This document shows, in pieces, positions 48,906-58,673 of a DNA stretch of 64,000 nucleotides. The notes under the pieces were generated by a model, which was not told the origin of the DNA, made no database searches, and saw only the letters and a list, made by a program, of their open reading frames with translations. The stretch's first letter is position 1, and each line of letters starts with the position of its first letter. The stretch spans positions 1-64,000 of the forward strand of contig NZ_ML660095.1 in assembly GCF_007004655.1 (NCBI RefSeq), in the 5' to 3' direction. A program made the translations under genes and the position numbers. The DNA is from Exilibacterium tricleocarpae. GTDB lineage: Bacteria; Pseudomonadota; Gammaproteobacteria; Pseudomonadales; Cellvibrionaceae.

Positions 48906-51157
48906 ATTCTCTGCGCAATATCGTCCAGGAGGTCAATACCGCCCGCGATCTGAAGGCGGCGCTGGCGATTATTGTGAGCCGGGTGAAGGCGGCGATGGAA
49001 ACCCATGTCTGCTCGGTGTATTTGCGTGACGGCAAGGGCGGTTATGTGTTGATGTCCACCGACGGCCTCAATCCCGATGCCGTGGGCAAGGTGCACCTGG
49101 CCCCGGATGAGGGCCTGGTGGGGCGGGTGGTGGTGCGTGAAGAGCCCATCAACCTGGAACACGCCGAGACTCACCCCAAGTACCAGTATTTCCCCGAAAC
49201 CGGTGAAGAGCGCTACAGTTCCTTTCTCGGCGTGCCGATCATTCACCACCGGGAGGTGCTCGGGGTGTTGGTGGTACAGCAGATTGAGCGGCGCCGCTTT
49301 GACGAGGGGCACGAGGCGTTTCTGGTCACCATGTCGGCGCAACTGGCCGGTGTTATCGCCCATGCGGAGGCCACCGGGGCCCTGGAATATATGGGCCAGA
49401 AGGCGGTGGAGGCGAAATTTGTCGGTGTCGCCGGGGCCCCCGGCGTCGCCATCGGGCAGGCGGTGGTGATGGCGCCGCCGGCGGACCTGGATGCCGTACC
49501 TTTTAAGCGCTGTAGCAATATTGACGAGGAGCTGGTGTTTTTCCACCGCTCCCTGGTGGCGGTGCGCAACGATATCAGGGCGCTGGGAGACAAACTGAAA
49601 CCGCGCATCAACCGCGAGGAGCAGGCACTGTTTGACGCCTATGTGGGGATGCTGGACGATGCCGCCCTCGGCGGCGAGGTGACCGAGCGGATTCGCCAGG
49701 GCATCAGCGCGCCCTTTGCCTGGCGCGAGGTGATCCTCGAACACGTCAACAATTTTTCCAGTATGAACGATGCCTATCTGCGCGAGCGGGCTGCCGATGT
49801 GCGCGATCTGGGGCGCCGGGTGCTGGCTTACCTGCAGGAGTCGGCCCAGCAATGTCGCACCTTTCCCAAAAACACCATCCTGGTGGGTGAGGAACTGACC
49901 GCCTCCATGCTCGGCGAGGTGCCCAAGGACAAGCTGGCGGGGCTGGTATCGGTGCAGGGCTCGGGCAACTCGCACGTGGCGATTCTGGCGCGGGCCATGG
50001 GGATCCCGACCGTGATGGGCGCCGTGGACTTGCCCTACACGCAACTGGAGCAACGCGAGCTGGTGGTGGACGGCTACCACGGTCGCGTCTACAGTGATCC
50101 GGGCCCCGAGCTGCGCCGTCACTATGAGGCCATCTGTCTCGAGGAACAGGAGCTGGTGCGCGGGCTGGAAGCCCTGAAAGAATTGCCCTGCGAAACCCAG
50201 GACCACCACCGGGTGCCCCTGTGGGTGAATACCGGGCTGATGGCCGATGTGGTGCGCTCGCTCGAACGCGGTGCCGAGGGGGTGGGTTTGTATCGCACCG
50301 AAGTGCCGTTCCTGTTGCGCGACCGCTTTCCCAGTGAAGAGGAGCAGCGCCTGATTTACCGGGAGCAGCTCGAGGCGTTTGCTCCTCACCCGGTCACTAT
50401 GCGCACCCTGGATATCGGCGGTGACAAGTCGCTGCCCTACTTTCCCATCGAGGAGGCCAATCCGTTTTTGGGCTGGCGCGGCATCCGGGTCACGCTCGAC
50501 CACCCGGAAATCTTTCTGGCCCAGGTAAGGGCTATGTTAAAGGCCAGTGAAGGCTTGAATAACCTGCGCATTATGTTGCCGATGATTTCCAGTGTGCTCG
50601 AGTTGGAGGCGGCCCAGACGTTGATTTACCGCTCTTTCCACGAGTTATTGGAAGAGGGTCATAAGATAGATTTACCGCCGATAGGCGTTATGGTGGAGGT
50701 GCCGGCGGCCGTTTACCAGGCCCGCGAACTGGCCGAGCGGGTCGATTTTCTGTCGGTGGGCAGCAACGACCTCACCCAGTACCTGCTGGCGGTGGATCGC
50801 AACAACGCCCGGGTTGCCGACCTCTACGATGCTTTTCACCCGGCGGTGCTGCGGGCCCTGCAGCAGGTAGTTGCCGATGCGCACAGCCAGGGTACACCGG
50901 TCAGCATCTGCGGTGAACTGGCGGGCGATCCCGGCGCTGCCCTGCTGTTGATGGCGATGGGTTTCGATGTCTTGTCCATGAATGCCACCAACCTGCCGAA
51001 GGTCAAGTCGGTTATTCGCAGTGTGACCCTGGAGCAGGCCGAGGACCTGCTGGCGGAGGTGATGCAGTTGACGGATGCCGATGCCATCGGCCATTTTGTG
51101 GAGAATTCCCTGCAGCGGGCCGGTATTACCAAACTGCTGCGCCCTGCCAACGCGTGA
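48899..51157 (+). CDS. ptsP: Phosphoenolpyruvate-protein phosphotransferase of the Ntr PTS (EI-Ntr)
   Basis: 752 aa. GAF domain at residues 1-150, then the EI domains: swivelling phospho-His domain with '[24 protein letters not shown]' and the PEP-binding barrel ('[14 protein letters not shown]', '[12 protein letters not shown]', '[17 protein letters not shown]', catalytic Cys in '[11 protein letters not shown]'). It passes phosphate from PEP to NPr and EIIA-Ntr to signal nitrogen and carbon state. Translationally coupled to rppH. Confidence 0.96.
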   Translation: MLNSLRNIVQEVNTARDLKAALAIIVSRVKAAMETHVCSVYLRDGKGGYVLMSTDGLNPDAVGKVHLAPDEGLVGRVVVREEPINLEHAETHPKYQYFPETGEERYSSFLGVPIIHHREVLGVLVVQQIERRRFDEGHEAFLVTMSAQLAGVIAHAEATGALEYMGQKAVEAKFVGVAGAPGVAIGQAVVMAPPADLDAVPFKRCSNIDEELVFFHRSLVAVRNDIRALGDKLKPRINREEQALFDAYVGMLDDAALGGEVTERIRQGISAPFAWREVILEHVNNFSSMNDAYLRERAADVRDLGRRVLAYLQESAQQCRTFPKNTILVGEELTASMLGEVPKDKLAGLVSVQGSGNSHVAILARAMGIPTVMGAVDLPYTQLEQRELVVDGYHGRVYSDPGPELRRHYEAICLEEQELVRGLEALKELPCETQDHHRVPLWVNTGLMADVVRSLERGAEGVGLYRTEVPFLLRDRFPSEEEQRLIYREQLEAFAPHPVTMRTLDIGGDKSLPYFPIEEANPFLGWRGIRVTLDHPEIFLAQVRAMLKASEGLNNLRIMLPMISSVLELEAAQTLIYRSFHELLEEGHKIDLPPIGVMVEVPAAVYQARELAERVDFLSVGSNDLTQYLLAVDRNNARVADLYDAFHPAVLRALQQVVADAHSQGTPVSICGELAGDPGAALLLMAMGFDVLSMNATNLPKVKSVIRSVTLEQAEDLLAEVMQLTDADAIGHFVENSLQRAGITKLLRPANA

Positions 51158-51192
51158 AGTTCTTTGCTGTGCTACGCTCCTCGCTAAAGGCG

Positions 51193-51222
51193 CCTCTCCC
51201 CGCACCGTGCCGCCGGGAGAGG
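51193..51222. repeat. REP-like hairpin after ptsP
   Basis: CCTCTCCC pairs with GGGAGAGG around CGCACCGTGCCGCC. The core CCCCGCACCGTGCCGCCGG is the same as in the 80-bp array at 60.3 kb, so this is a solitary member of that family. It may also end the ptsP and NRDE transcripts, which converge here. Confidence 0.75.
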
Positions 51223-51236
51223 TGACGCAGGCTTGT

Positions 51237-51998
51237 TCAAGGTAAAGCGAAACGGTAGGTGTTTGTGTCGACTTCTTCTTCCGGCCCGGCGCTAAAACTG
51301 CGTTCGGTAAACTCCACCTCCCTCCCCTGCACAATAATGGCAGTGGAGGCCCGCGTACCATAATCACCAGCCCGGATAAAACGGGGTGACAACTGTCGCT
51401 CCCACTCCAGCGGCACGCCGGTGTCGGGCAGCTCGCATTCCGGGGCTGTCTGCCGGTCGGCCAATATCTCCAACAGCCCGGTGCTGCTGGGGACGCCGTC
51501 GACGGCTGCCCGGAGCGCGTCTTTGCCGCCGGTAACCTTGGGCCAGGGGCTGTCCAAGAGGCCGTTGCTCAAGCCGTAGATGCCGGGTTCCAACTCGGTA
51601 ATACTGTGCTCCCGGTTGCTGTAGTAGAACAGGTCGCGCCCGTCCCCGAGCAGCAGATTGAAGCCGTTGTAGTCGGCGGCCTGGCGGTGCACTCGGCGCA
51701 GGTAGTCCGCCGGCGCCTGTTCAGTGCGCAAAAAGTCCCGGGTCAGTTGCCCGCGCGACTGCTTGTCCGTGCGGGGCGCGCTGTCTTCCCGGTAGTTGGT
51801 AATGGCGGCGAACCTGCCGCTGCGGGTAATACCGAGCCAGGTGCCGCCGGCGCGGCTGTCGACGCCGGCCAGGACATTCGGGTCGCAGCTCCAGAAATGT
51901 GCGGCGCGGGTGGGGCGCTCGTAGAACTCATCGCGATTGGCAGCGACCACCAGCGGGTAGTCCGGATGATAAAGATGGGCAAATAAAATCAAACACAT
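51237..51998 (-). CDS. NRDE-family (TANGO2-like) protein
   Basis: 253 aa from the ATG at 51998, which gives 'MCLILFAHLYHPDYPLVVAANRDEFYERPT'. Residue 2 is Cys, the expected nucleophile once Met is removed, and the NRDE motif follows. 'GGTWLGITRSGRFAAITNYRE' and 'FNLLLGDGRDLFYYSN' are family blocks. Ntn-hydrolase-like, cytoplasmic; linked in other organisms to heme handling. Upstream codons in frame to 52115 are not used. Confidence 0.88.
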   Translation of the reverse strand: MCLILFAHLYHPDYPLVVAANRDEFYERPTRAAHFWSCDPNVLAGVDSRAGGTWLGITRSGRFAAITNYREDSAPRTDKQSRGQLTRDFLRTEQAPADYLRRVHRQAADYNGFNLLLGDGRDLFYYSNREHSITELEPGIYGLSNGLLDSPWPKVTGGKDALRAAVDGVPSSTGLLEILADRQTAPECELPDTGVPLEWERQLSPRFIRAGDYGTRASTAIIVQGREVEFTERSFSAGPEEEVDTNTYRFALP

Positions 51999-52158
51999 GG
52001 GGCGGGCGTTTACCTCATCGGCGGAAAATAGCAGTTGAGCGTGGAGTTTAGCAGCTCTTGCCGCGATAATACCGCCCCGGCAGAGTTTGGGTGCGCGGGG
52101 TCGCAATGGTATCATCCCCTGCCTTTTGCCGTTGCCAGGTCAGGATTTTAGACGCCTT

Positions 52159-53007
52159 ATGAAATATCCCAACATTGATCCCGTAGCGGTTTCGATCGGC
52201 CCCTTTAACCTGGGTGACCGAGTAATCGGCCCGCTGGATATCCACTGGTACGGGCTGATGTACCTGCTCGGCTTTATCGGGGCCTGGCTGCTGGCACTGA
52301 AACGGGCGCAGAACAAATACTCGCCGATACAAAAGTCGCAGGTGGAGGATTTGATCGTTTACTGTGCCCTCGGCGTCATTCTGGGTGGCCGCTGTGGTTA
52401 TGTGATCTTTTATCATTTCGAGGAATGGCTGGGCGATCCGCTGTGGCTGTTTCGGGTGTGGGAGGGCGGTATGTCGTTCCACGGCGGCCTGATCGGCGTG
52501 CTTGTCGCCATGTGGCTGTATGCCCGCCGGCTCAAACAGCATCCGCTCGATGTGCTGGACTTTGTCGCCCCGCTGGTGCCCCTGGGGCTGGGGCTGGGGC
52601 GGATCGGCAATTTTATCGGCGGCGAGTTATGGGGGCGGGAGACGACCCTGTCCTGGGGCATGCAATTCCCCAAGGACGAACTGGGTCTGTTGCGCCATCC
52701 CTCACAGTTATACCAGGCTTTTCTGGAAGGGCTGGTGTTGTTTGTGGTCCTGTTCTGGTTTTCGTCCAAGCCGCGACCGCGGGCCACGGTCGGCGGGCTG
52801 TTCCTGGCGCTCTACGGCTGTTTTCGGTTTCTGGTTGAATTCGTGCGGGAGCCGGACAGCCATTTGCAGGACCAGCTGTTGTTTGACTGGATGACCCGGG
52901 GCCAGGTGTTGTCCCTGCCCATGATTGTGGCGGGGATCGGATTAACGGTATGGGGTTATCGCTACCGGCGGTATGTCCCGGCCCGCAGTGAAAGAGCAAG
53001 TGGTTGA
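52159..53007 (+). CDS. lgt: Prolipoprotein diacylglyceryl transferase
   Basis: 282 aa with about seven membrane helices. Attaches diacylglycerol to the lipobox Cys of prolipoproteins. Signatures: 'IHWYGLMYLLGF', 'GGRCGYVIFY', 'GGMSFHGGLIG' and 'GRIGNFIGGELWGR'. The ATG at 52159 gives the normal N terminus. thyA starts 9 nt after its stop. Confidence 0.96.
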   Translation: MKYPNIDPVAVSIGPFNLGDRVIGPLDIHWYGLMYLLGFIGAWLLALKRAQNKYSPIQKSQVEDLIVYCALGVILGGRCGYVIFYHFEEWLGDPLWLFRVWEGGMSFHGGLIGVLVAMWLYARRLKQHPLDVLDFVAPLVPLGLGLGRIGNFIGGELWGRETTLSWGMQFPKDELGLLRHPSQLYQAFLEGLVLFVVLFWFSSKPRPRATVGGLFLALYGCFRFLVEFVREPDSHLQDQLLFDWMTRGQVLSLPMIVAGIGLTVWGYRYRRYVPARSERASG

Positions 53008-53016
53008 GGGAATAAA

Positions 53017-53850
53017 ATGAAGCAGTATCTGGACCTGATGCGCCATGTGCGCGACAACGGCGTGCGCAAAGAGGATCGCACCGGCACCGGCACCCTCAGT
53101 GTGTTCGGTTATCAGATGCGGTTTGATCTGGCCGCGGGATTTCCTCTGGTAACCACCAAGAAATGCCATCTGAAGTCGATTATTCACGAGCTGCTATGGT
53201 TCCTGCGCGGCGATACCAATACCGCCTACCTGAAGGAGCACGGTGTCAGCATCTGGGATGAGTGGGCCACCGAATCCGGCGATCTGGGTCCGATCTACGG
53301 CTACCAGTGGCGTTCCTGGCCGGACGCCGGCGGCACCGGCATCGACCAGATGGCGCAGGTGCTGCAGCAGTTACAGTCCCGACCCGATTCGCGCCGCCTG
53401 ATCGTGTCCGCCTGGAATCCGGCGCAACTGCCCGACGAGGCCCTCTCTCCGCAGCAGAATGTGGCGCACGGCAATATGGCGCTGGCGGCCTGCCACACAC
53501 TGTTCCAGTTTTACGTAGCTGAGGGCCGGTTGTCTTGCCAGCTCTACCAGCGCAGCGCCGATGTATTTTTGGGGGTGCCGTTCAACATCGCCTCCTACGC
53601 GCTGCTGACGCTGATGGTGGCCCAGGTGAGCGGCTTGCAGCCCGGTGATTTTGTCCATACTTTCGGCGATGCGCATCTCTATCTCAATCACAGGGAGCAG
53701 GTGGAGACCCAGTTGGCCCGCGAGCCCTTCCCTTTGCCCCGGATGCAGATCAATCCCGAGGTAAAAGACCTGTTCGGGTTTTGCTACGAAGACTTCTCAT
53801 TGCAGGATTATCGGGCACATCCTCATATACCGGCGCCCGTTGCTATTTAG
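53017..53850 (+). CDS. thyA: Thymidylate synthase
   Basis: 277 aa, normal length is 264. Makes dTMP from dUMP with methylenetetrahydrofolate. '[18 protein letters not shown]', catalytic Cys in '[12 protein letters not shown]', '[25 protein letters not shown]', and '[12 protein letters not shown]'. About 13 residues longer than the E. coli protein in the small domain. Between lgt and folA. Confidence 0.97.
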   Translation: MKQYLDLMRHVRDNGVRKEDRTGTGTLSVFGYQMRFDLAAGFPLVTTKKCHLKSIIHELLWFLRGDTNTAYLKEHGVSIWDEWATESGDLGPIYGYQWRSWPDAGGTGIDQMAQVLQQLQSRPDSRRLIVSAWNPAQLPDEALSPQQNVAHGNMALAACHTLFQFYVAEGRLSCQLYQRSADVFLGVPFNIASYALLTLMVAQVSGLQPGDFVHTFGDAHLYLNHREQVETQLAREPFPLPRMQINPEVKDLFGFCYEDFSLQDYRAHPHIPAPVAI

Positions 53851-53884
53851 GCATCCTGATCCAGAGGTGGGGAGAGAGAGTTCG

Positions 53885-54400
53885 ATGAAACTGGCTGTAA
53901 TAGCCGCGGTAGCGGCCAATGGCGTTATTGGTCGCGACAACCAACTGCCCTGGCACCTGCCCCAAGACCTGCAGTACTTCAAGCGGGTGACCATGGGCAA
54001 ACCCGTTATCATGGGCCGCAAGACCTTCGATTCCATCGGCCGGCCGTTACCCGGGCGCGACAATATTGTGGTGACGCGCCAGCGCGACTGGCGTGCCGGC
54101 GGGGTGGTGGCCGTTAATTCCCTGGCCGCCGCCCTGGATAAGGCCGCCGCGGTGCTAAAAGCGCCGGCGGCCGAGGCGATGTTGATCGGCGGCGCGCAGT
54201 TGTATGCCGAGGGGTTGCCGCTGGCCCGGCGCCTCTACCTGACCCGCGTCAGCGCCCGTGTCGAAGGCGATGCTTTCTTTCCCGATATCGATCTTGCCGA
54301 GTGGTGTGAGGTATCCCGGGAGGATCACGCCGCAGGTAACGACAACAGCCTTCCCCATGCGTTTATCGTGCTGGATCGTGTTACCAATGGTAATAGGTGA
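53885..54400 (+). CDS. folA: Dihydrofolate reductase
   Basis: 171 aa from the ATG at 53885, 9 nt after a GGGGAGAG ribosome site. Regenerates tetrahydrofolate for ThyA. 'AVAANGVIGRDNQLPWHLPQDLQYFKRVTMGKPVIMGRKTFDSIGRPLPGR' contains the active-site Asp in 'LPQDL'; 'LIGGAQLY' is the NADPH-site motif. Probably one operon with lgt and thyA. Confidence 0.97.
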   Translation: MKLAVIAAVAANGVIGRDNQLPWHLPQDLQYFKRVTMGKPVIMGRKTFDSIGRPLPGRDNIVVTRQRDWRAGGVVAVNSLAAALDKAAAVLKAPAAEAMLIGGAQLYAEGLPLARRLYLTRVSARVEGDAFFPDIDLAEWCEVSREDHAAGNDNSLPHAFIVLDRVTNGNR

Positions 54401-54781
54401 AATGTCTGCCCTGCCTATTAAGTAATCGCCGCGAGTGTTTTTTGTTCAAATGAGGCCATATATCACCGATCGAGAGATGGCTTTACCTGTGATTGACGAT
54501 TGTTACCGCAAATAGTGCCAAGTGCAAAAAAGTGTTACTTGAATGATACCAATCTACACAAATAGGGGCGGTTTTCTTATAAATTATTGAATGTTTGCGA
54601 TGCCTGTTATTACAATGGCCCGCACCTAGCCCTGCCGAGCATCTGGACTGATCTAATAAATTTCTTGGCGGCTATTTTTCGTCGCAAACTATATTCTCTG
54701 AAATCCCGGTTTCTTTGAAGCCTATCGGTTTTTTTTGATTATGGTAGTTGATTGCAAGCAAGCACCCGAGTTGGGGGAGAT
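54401..54781. promoter_or_regulatory. Leader region of the TonB energiser operon
   Basis: 381 AT-rich bases without a gene. The ribosome site GGGGGAG directly before 54782 is strong. An iron-type Fur box could not be made out. The promoter must lie here, but no single -35/-10 pair is clearly best. Confidence 0.45.
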
Positions 54782-55567
54782 ATGAAGAACCAGCGATTCA
54801 AAGCCGTGGCTATGGCTACTGTGCTTTCTGCCGGCGCGCTTATTGGAAGTGCTGCCCATGCGGATAAAACTTTGGACTCGATCCTGAAAGTCGGCCAGGC
54901 AAAGACGTCTGCCGCACTCAAGTCCCAGCAGCGTATCGACAAGCTCGCGGATGAAACCGCGGACCTGCTGCAGGACTTTAAGACCGTCAATAAGCAGATC
55001 GACGGACTGAGAGTCTACAACTCCCAGCTGGAGCGGCAGATCGCCAACCAGTTGGAGGTTATCAACGAGCTCGAAACCTCCATCGAAAACGTCACCGTGA
55101 TCGAGCGGCAAATCCAGCCGCTGATCTTGCGTATGCTGGATGCCCTGGAGCAGTTTGTGGCACTGGATATGCCCTTCCACATGGATGAGCGCAATGATCG
55201 CCTGGAGATGCTGCGTGCCAATCAGGAGCGCGCCGATATCTCGGTTGCCGAGAAATTCCGCCAGGTATTGGAGGCTTATAAGATCGAGGCCGAGTACGGC
55301 CGCAAGATAGACACCTACAAGGATACCCTTGATGTGGGTGGCCAGGAGCGTGAAGTGAATGTGCTGCGCGTCGGCCGCATCGCTCTGATGTATCAGACTA
55401 CCGACACCGAGTTGTCCGGTGCCTGGGACCAGCGCCAGCGCGCCTGGGTTGAGTTGGCCCCCGGACAATTCCGCAGCGCCATTCTCGTCGGTCTCCGCAT
55501 GGCCAAGAAACAGGCCACCCCCGATATCATGAGGTTACCGATTTTGGCTCCGGAGGCAGCGCAATGA
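54782..55567 (+). CDS. DUF3450 periplasmic protein of the TtpC-type TonB system
   Basis: 261 aa from the ATG at 54782. Signal peptide 1-27 (ending 'GSAAHA'), then a long coiled coil (about 30-160: 'LADETADLLQDFKTVNKQIDGLRVYNSQLERQIANQLEVINELETSIENV') and a globular end with 'RVGRIALMYQTTD'. DUF3450 genes regularly open TtpC-ExbB-ExbD-TonB operons. Its TGA overlaps the next ATG (ATGA). Confidence 0.9.
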   Translation: MKNQRFKAVAMATVLSAGALIGSAAHADKTLDSILKVGQAKTSAALKSQQRIDKLADETADLLQDFKTVNKQIDGLRVYNSQLERQIANQLEVINELETSIENVTVIERQIQPLILRMLDALEQFVALDMPFHMDERNDRLEMLRANQERADISVAEKFRQVLEAYKIEAEYGRKIDTYKDTLDVGGQEREVNVLRVGRIALMYQTTDTELSGAWDQRQRAWVELAPGQFRSAILVGLRMAKKQATPDIMRLPILAPEAAQ

Positions 55568-56961
55568 ACACGATCAGTTTTCAAAGTTTGAAGCATTGTT
55601 TGCAGCAGGCGCTGGCCTTAACGGTAGCTGGGCTGCTGCTGGCCGGTAGCGCCCTGGCCCAGGAGCAGGCGTCGTCGCTCGATGAGTTGCTGAGAAAAGT
55701 ACAAAACAGCCAGATTGCCGAAACCAAGGAGCACCGCCAGCGCGAGGCGGAATTCCGCCGTCAAAAGGCCAATCAACGCAACCTGCTGAACCAGGCACAG
55801 CGCACCAAGGCCAATGAAGAGGCGCGCTCCACCCGCCTCGAGAAGACTTACGAAGAGCAGGAGATACAGGTTTCCGCCAAGCGCCAGCAACTGCAGGAGC
55901 GCCTCGGGTCCCTGAAGGAGCTGTTTGGTCACCTGACCTCCACCGCCGGCGACCTGCGCAGTAATCTGCAGACCTCGATTATCAGCGCCCAAATGCCCGG
56001 CCGGGCAGAGTTTCTCGACGATCTGATCGAGAAGATGAACAGCGCCACCCAATTGCCCACTATTGAGGAAATCGAGCGCCTGTGGTTCGAGTTGCAGCGC
56101 GAGACCATTGAGGGCGGCAAGGTGGTCAAGTTCATGGATACCGTTATCAAACCCAACGGTGAACAGGTAGAACAGGAAGTGGTGCGTATCGGTACCTTCA
56201 ACCTGGTGTCTGACGGCCAGTACCTGGCTTTCAACCCCAAGGGCGAGAAACTTGAAGAGCTGACCCGCCAGCCCGCCGGCGCATTCCTGAGCGCTGCGAC
56301 GGAATTGCAGTCCTCCAGCGACGGTTTTACCCGTGTCGGTATTGACCCCACCGGCCCCAGCGGCGGTTCACTGTTGTCGGCTCTGATCAACAGCCCCTCC
56401 CTGATCGAGCGCTGGCATGACGGCAAGCTGGTCGGTTATATCATCTCCTGTGTGGGGGTGTTTGCGGTGTTGCTGGCAGTGGCGCGCTTCCTGGCACTGT
56501 CGAGCATGAGCAGCAAAGTCAACGCGCAGTTGAAGTCTGAGCGGGCCAACACCAACAACCCGCTTGGGCGAGTGCTGAAAGTGGCAGAGGACAACCCGGG
56601 TCTCGACGGTGAAACCCTGGAGCTGAAGCTGGAGGAGGCGGTACTCAAAGAGCGTCCCGCCATCGAATCCGGTCTCAATTTGCTCAAGATCATCGCCGCG
56701 GTGGCGCCGCTGTTAGGGCTGCTGGGTACGGTGACCGGTATGATCATCACCTTCCAGGCCATCACTGTGTTCGGTGCCGGTGATCCGAAGACCATGGCGG
56801 CCGGTATCTCCAGCGCCCTGGTGACTACAGTGCTGGGCCTGATTGTGGCCATTCCGACCGTCCTGATGCATACCCTGGTGAGTGGACGCGCCAAGCGTAT
56901 CATCCATATCCTGGATGAGCAGAGCGCCGGCATTATCGCTGAACATGCTGAGCGCAAGTAG
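55564..56961 (+). CDS. TtpC-like long ExbB/MotA/TolQ protein
   Basis: 465 aa. Signal peptide 1-32, periplasmic coiled coil (about 40-150), linker domain, then a membrane-embedded MotA/TolQ/ExbB channel part from residue 290 ('YIISCVGVFAVLLAVARF', 'LLKIIAAVAPLLGLLGTVTGMIITFQAITVFGAGDPKTMAAGISSALVTTVLGLIVAIPTVLMH'). Matches TtpC of the Vibrio TonB2 system in length and layout. Translationally coupled to DUF3450. Confidence 0.9.
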   Translation: MNTISFQSLKHCLQQALALTVAGLLLAGSALAQEQASSLDELLRKVQNSQIAETKEHRQREAEFRRQKANQRNLLNQAQRTKANEEARSTRLEKTYEEQEIQVSAKRQQLQERLGSLKELFGHLTSTAGDLRSNLQTSIISAQMPGRAEFLDDLIEKMNSATQLPTIEEIERLWFELQRETIEGGKVVKFMDTVIKPNGEQVEQEVVRIGTFNLVSDGQYLAFNPKGEKLEELTRQPAGAFLSAATELQSSSDGFTRVGIDPTGPSGGSLLSALINSPSLIERWHDGKLVGYIISCVGVFAVLLAVARFLALSSMSSKVNAQLKSERANTNNPLGRVLKVAEDNPGLDGETLELKLEEAVLKERPAIESGLNLLKIIAAVAPLLGLLGTVTGMIITFQAITVFGAGDPKTMAAGISSALVTTVLGLIVAIPTVLMHTLVSGRAKRIIHILDEQSAGIIAEHAERK

Positions 56962-56972
56962 GGAGACGTAAC

Positions 56973-57500
56973 ATGTTGGCATTAATGGAAGCACTAGCGG
57001 CCATTAAGGCCTTTGTGAATCAGGGTGGTGAGGTACTGATCCTCATCGCTATCCTGACCTTCGTTATGTGGACGCTGATTTTCGAGCGTATCTGGTACTT
57101 CAGGGGCCCCCTGCACAGAGATGTGCAGGCGGCGCTGGACACCTGGGAGGCGCGCCCCGAGCGCAAATCCTGGAATGCTCACCAGATCCGCGAGGCGCTG
57201 ATTTCCCGCGTATCCGAGAAAGTGAACAACAATCTCGATTTGATCGCCACTATGGTATCTCTGGCGCCTTTATTTGGTCTGCTGGGAACCGTTTGGGGTA
57301 TGATTGAGGTGTTTAACATTCTTGCGGTCACCGGCGGCGGCGACGCCAAATCCATGGCCAGCGGGGTATCCAAGGCAACGATCCCGACGATGGCGGGCAT
57401 GGTTGCGGCGCTGTCCGGCGTGTTTGGCAACACCCTGGTGACCCGGGTCGCCGAGCGCGAAAACCAGTTGTTGGCAGACCATTTGACGATGGACCACTAA
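56973..57500 (+). CDS. exbB: ExbB-type proton channel subunit
   Basis: 175 aa, three membrane helices. 'GGEVLILIAILTFVMWTLIFERIWYF' and 'LIATMVSLAPLFGLLGTVWGMIEVFNILAVTGGGDAKSMASGVSKATIPTMAGMVAALSG' are typical of ExbB2. Forms the proton channel with ExbD that energises TonB. GGGAGA 6 nt before the ATG; 11 nt after ttpC. Confidence 0.93.
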   Translation: MLALMEALAAIKAFVNQGGEVLILIAILTFVMWTLIFERIWYFRGPLHRDVQAALDTWEARPERKSWNAHQIREALISRVSEKVNNNLDLIATMVSLAPLFGLLGTVWGMIEVFNILAVTGGGDAKSMASGVSKATIPTMAGMVAALSGVFGNTLVTRVAERENQLLADHLTMDH

Positions 57501-57623
57501 GGCTGACGCATACCGGACCCTGCCGGAACCAACTGCCGGCAAAACAGTCTGGTTAAAGTAAGGGGAAGCTTTGACGGCGGGAGTTTCTGCCGTCGGAGCT
57601 GCTCCCGTGACAAGAGAGTTACT

Positions 57624-58028
57624 ATGAGCAGGAAAAATCAAAAGGCGGAAGAAGAAGCGGGCGCCATTGACCTGACCCCCATGCTCGACGTGGTATTTAT
57701 CATGTTGATCTTCTTTATCGTCACTGCTTCTTTCATTAAAGAGACCGGGATCGAGGTAAATCGCCCGGAGGCGACGACGGCAGAACTCAAGAAAAACGCC
57801 AATATTCTGGTTGCCGTCACCGAAAATGATCAGGTTTGGATCGACAAGCGCCAGGTTGACCAGCGCATGGTGCGTGTCAATATCGAGCGGCTGCATGCGG
57901 AAAACCCCAAGGGTGCGGTGGTGATCCAGGCCGATGACAAGGCGAGTATCAAACTCCTGACCGCGGTGGCCGAAGCGGCCCGCGAGGCCGGCGTGTTTGA
58001 CGTCTCTGTAGCCACTGAGAAGAAGTAG
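57624..58028 (+). CDS. exbD: ExbD/TolR biopolymer transport protein
   Basis: 134 aa. Single N-terminal membrane helix with the proton-carrying Asp: 'AIDLTPMLDVVFIMLIFFIVTASFI'. Periplasmic domain follows. Partner of the ExbB just upstream; tonB follows after 6 nt. Confidence 0.94.
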   Translation: MSRKNQKAEEEAGAIDLTPMLDVVFIMLIFFIVTASFIKETGIEVNRPEATTAELKKNANILVAVTENDQVWIDKRQVDQRMVRVNIERLHAENPKGAVVIQADDKASIKLLTAVAEAAREAGVFDVSVATEKK

Positions 58029-58034
58029 AGCGCT

Positions 58035-58658
58035 ATGAATGTTGCACGATTGATAACGGCGGGAGCCCTGGCATTAGCCACGACCTTCGGCCTCTTGTTT
58101 CTGATGCATACGCTTATTGCGGCGAACATGGGTGAGCCGGAAGAGGTCGAAGAGCGCAAGATTGCCGACATCACCATGCCGGAAACCGAGATCGAAACCC
58201 AGTACGACACCGAAAAGCCCGACAAGCCGGAGGACCCGGAAGAGCCGCCACCGGATTTGCCGGAGCCCGAGTTTGACACCCCCGATGTCAACCCCGATGC
58301 TCTCAATATGTCGGCGCCACGCATAGCAGCCAACCTGAAAGTGGGTGGTATAGGTGGGTTCTCATCGGACGGCGAGTATCTTCCCATTGTGAAAGTGCAG
58401 CCGCGCTACCCCAATCGGGCCTTGAGCCGGGGTATCGAGGGCTATGTTATCGTCGAATTTACGGTGACCAAAAGTGGTGCCGTGCGCGATCCGGTGGTGA
58501 TCGAAGCGGTTGATACCCGGGGCAATCCGACGACTATCTTTAACAGCTCGGCGCTGAAGGCCGCGCTGAAGTTTAAGTACAAACCCCGTGTGATTGATGG
58601 TGAGCCGGTTGAAGTACCCGGAGTACGCAACAAAATCACGTTTGCAATTGCGAAATAG
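58035..58658 (+). CDS. tonB: TonB-family energy transducer
   Basis: 207 aa. N-terminal membrane anchor, Pro/Glu-rich spacer (about 60-95, many PE/PD pairs), and the TonB C-terminal domain ('VKVQPRYPNRALSRGIEGYVIVEFTVTKSGAVRDPVVIEA', 'ALKAALKFKYKPRVIDG'). Short form as in TonB2. Could drive the receptor at 21.7 kb among others. Confidence 0.93.
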   Translation: MNVARLITAGALALATTFGLLFLMHTLIAANMGEPEEVEERKIADITMPETEIETQYDTEKPDKPEDPEEPPPDLPEPEFDTPDVNPDALNMSAPRIAANLKVGGIGGFSSDGEYLPIVKVQPRYPNRALSRGIEGYVIVEFTVTKSGAVRDPVVIEAVDTRGNPTTIFNSSALKAALKFKYKPRVIDGEPVEVPGVRNKITFAIAK

Positions 58659-58673
58659 ATGGAGGTGGAAACG

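Noticed and set aside
48821-50503. Long open frame (560 codons) antisense to ptsP
   Set aside because: ptsP on the other strand has full family motifs; the antisense frame is His/Gln-rich and unlike any protein, a by-product of high GC at third positions.
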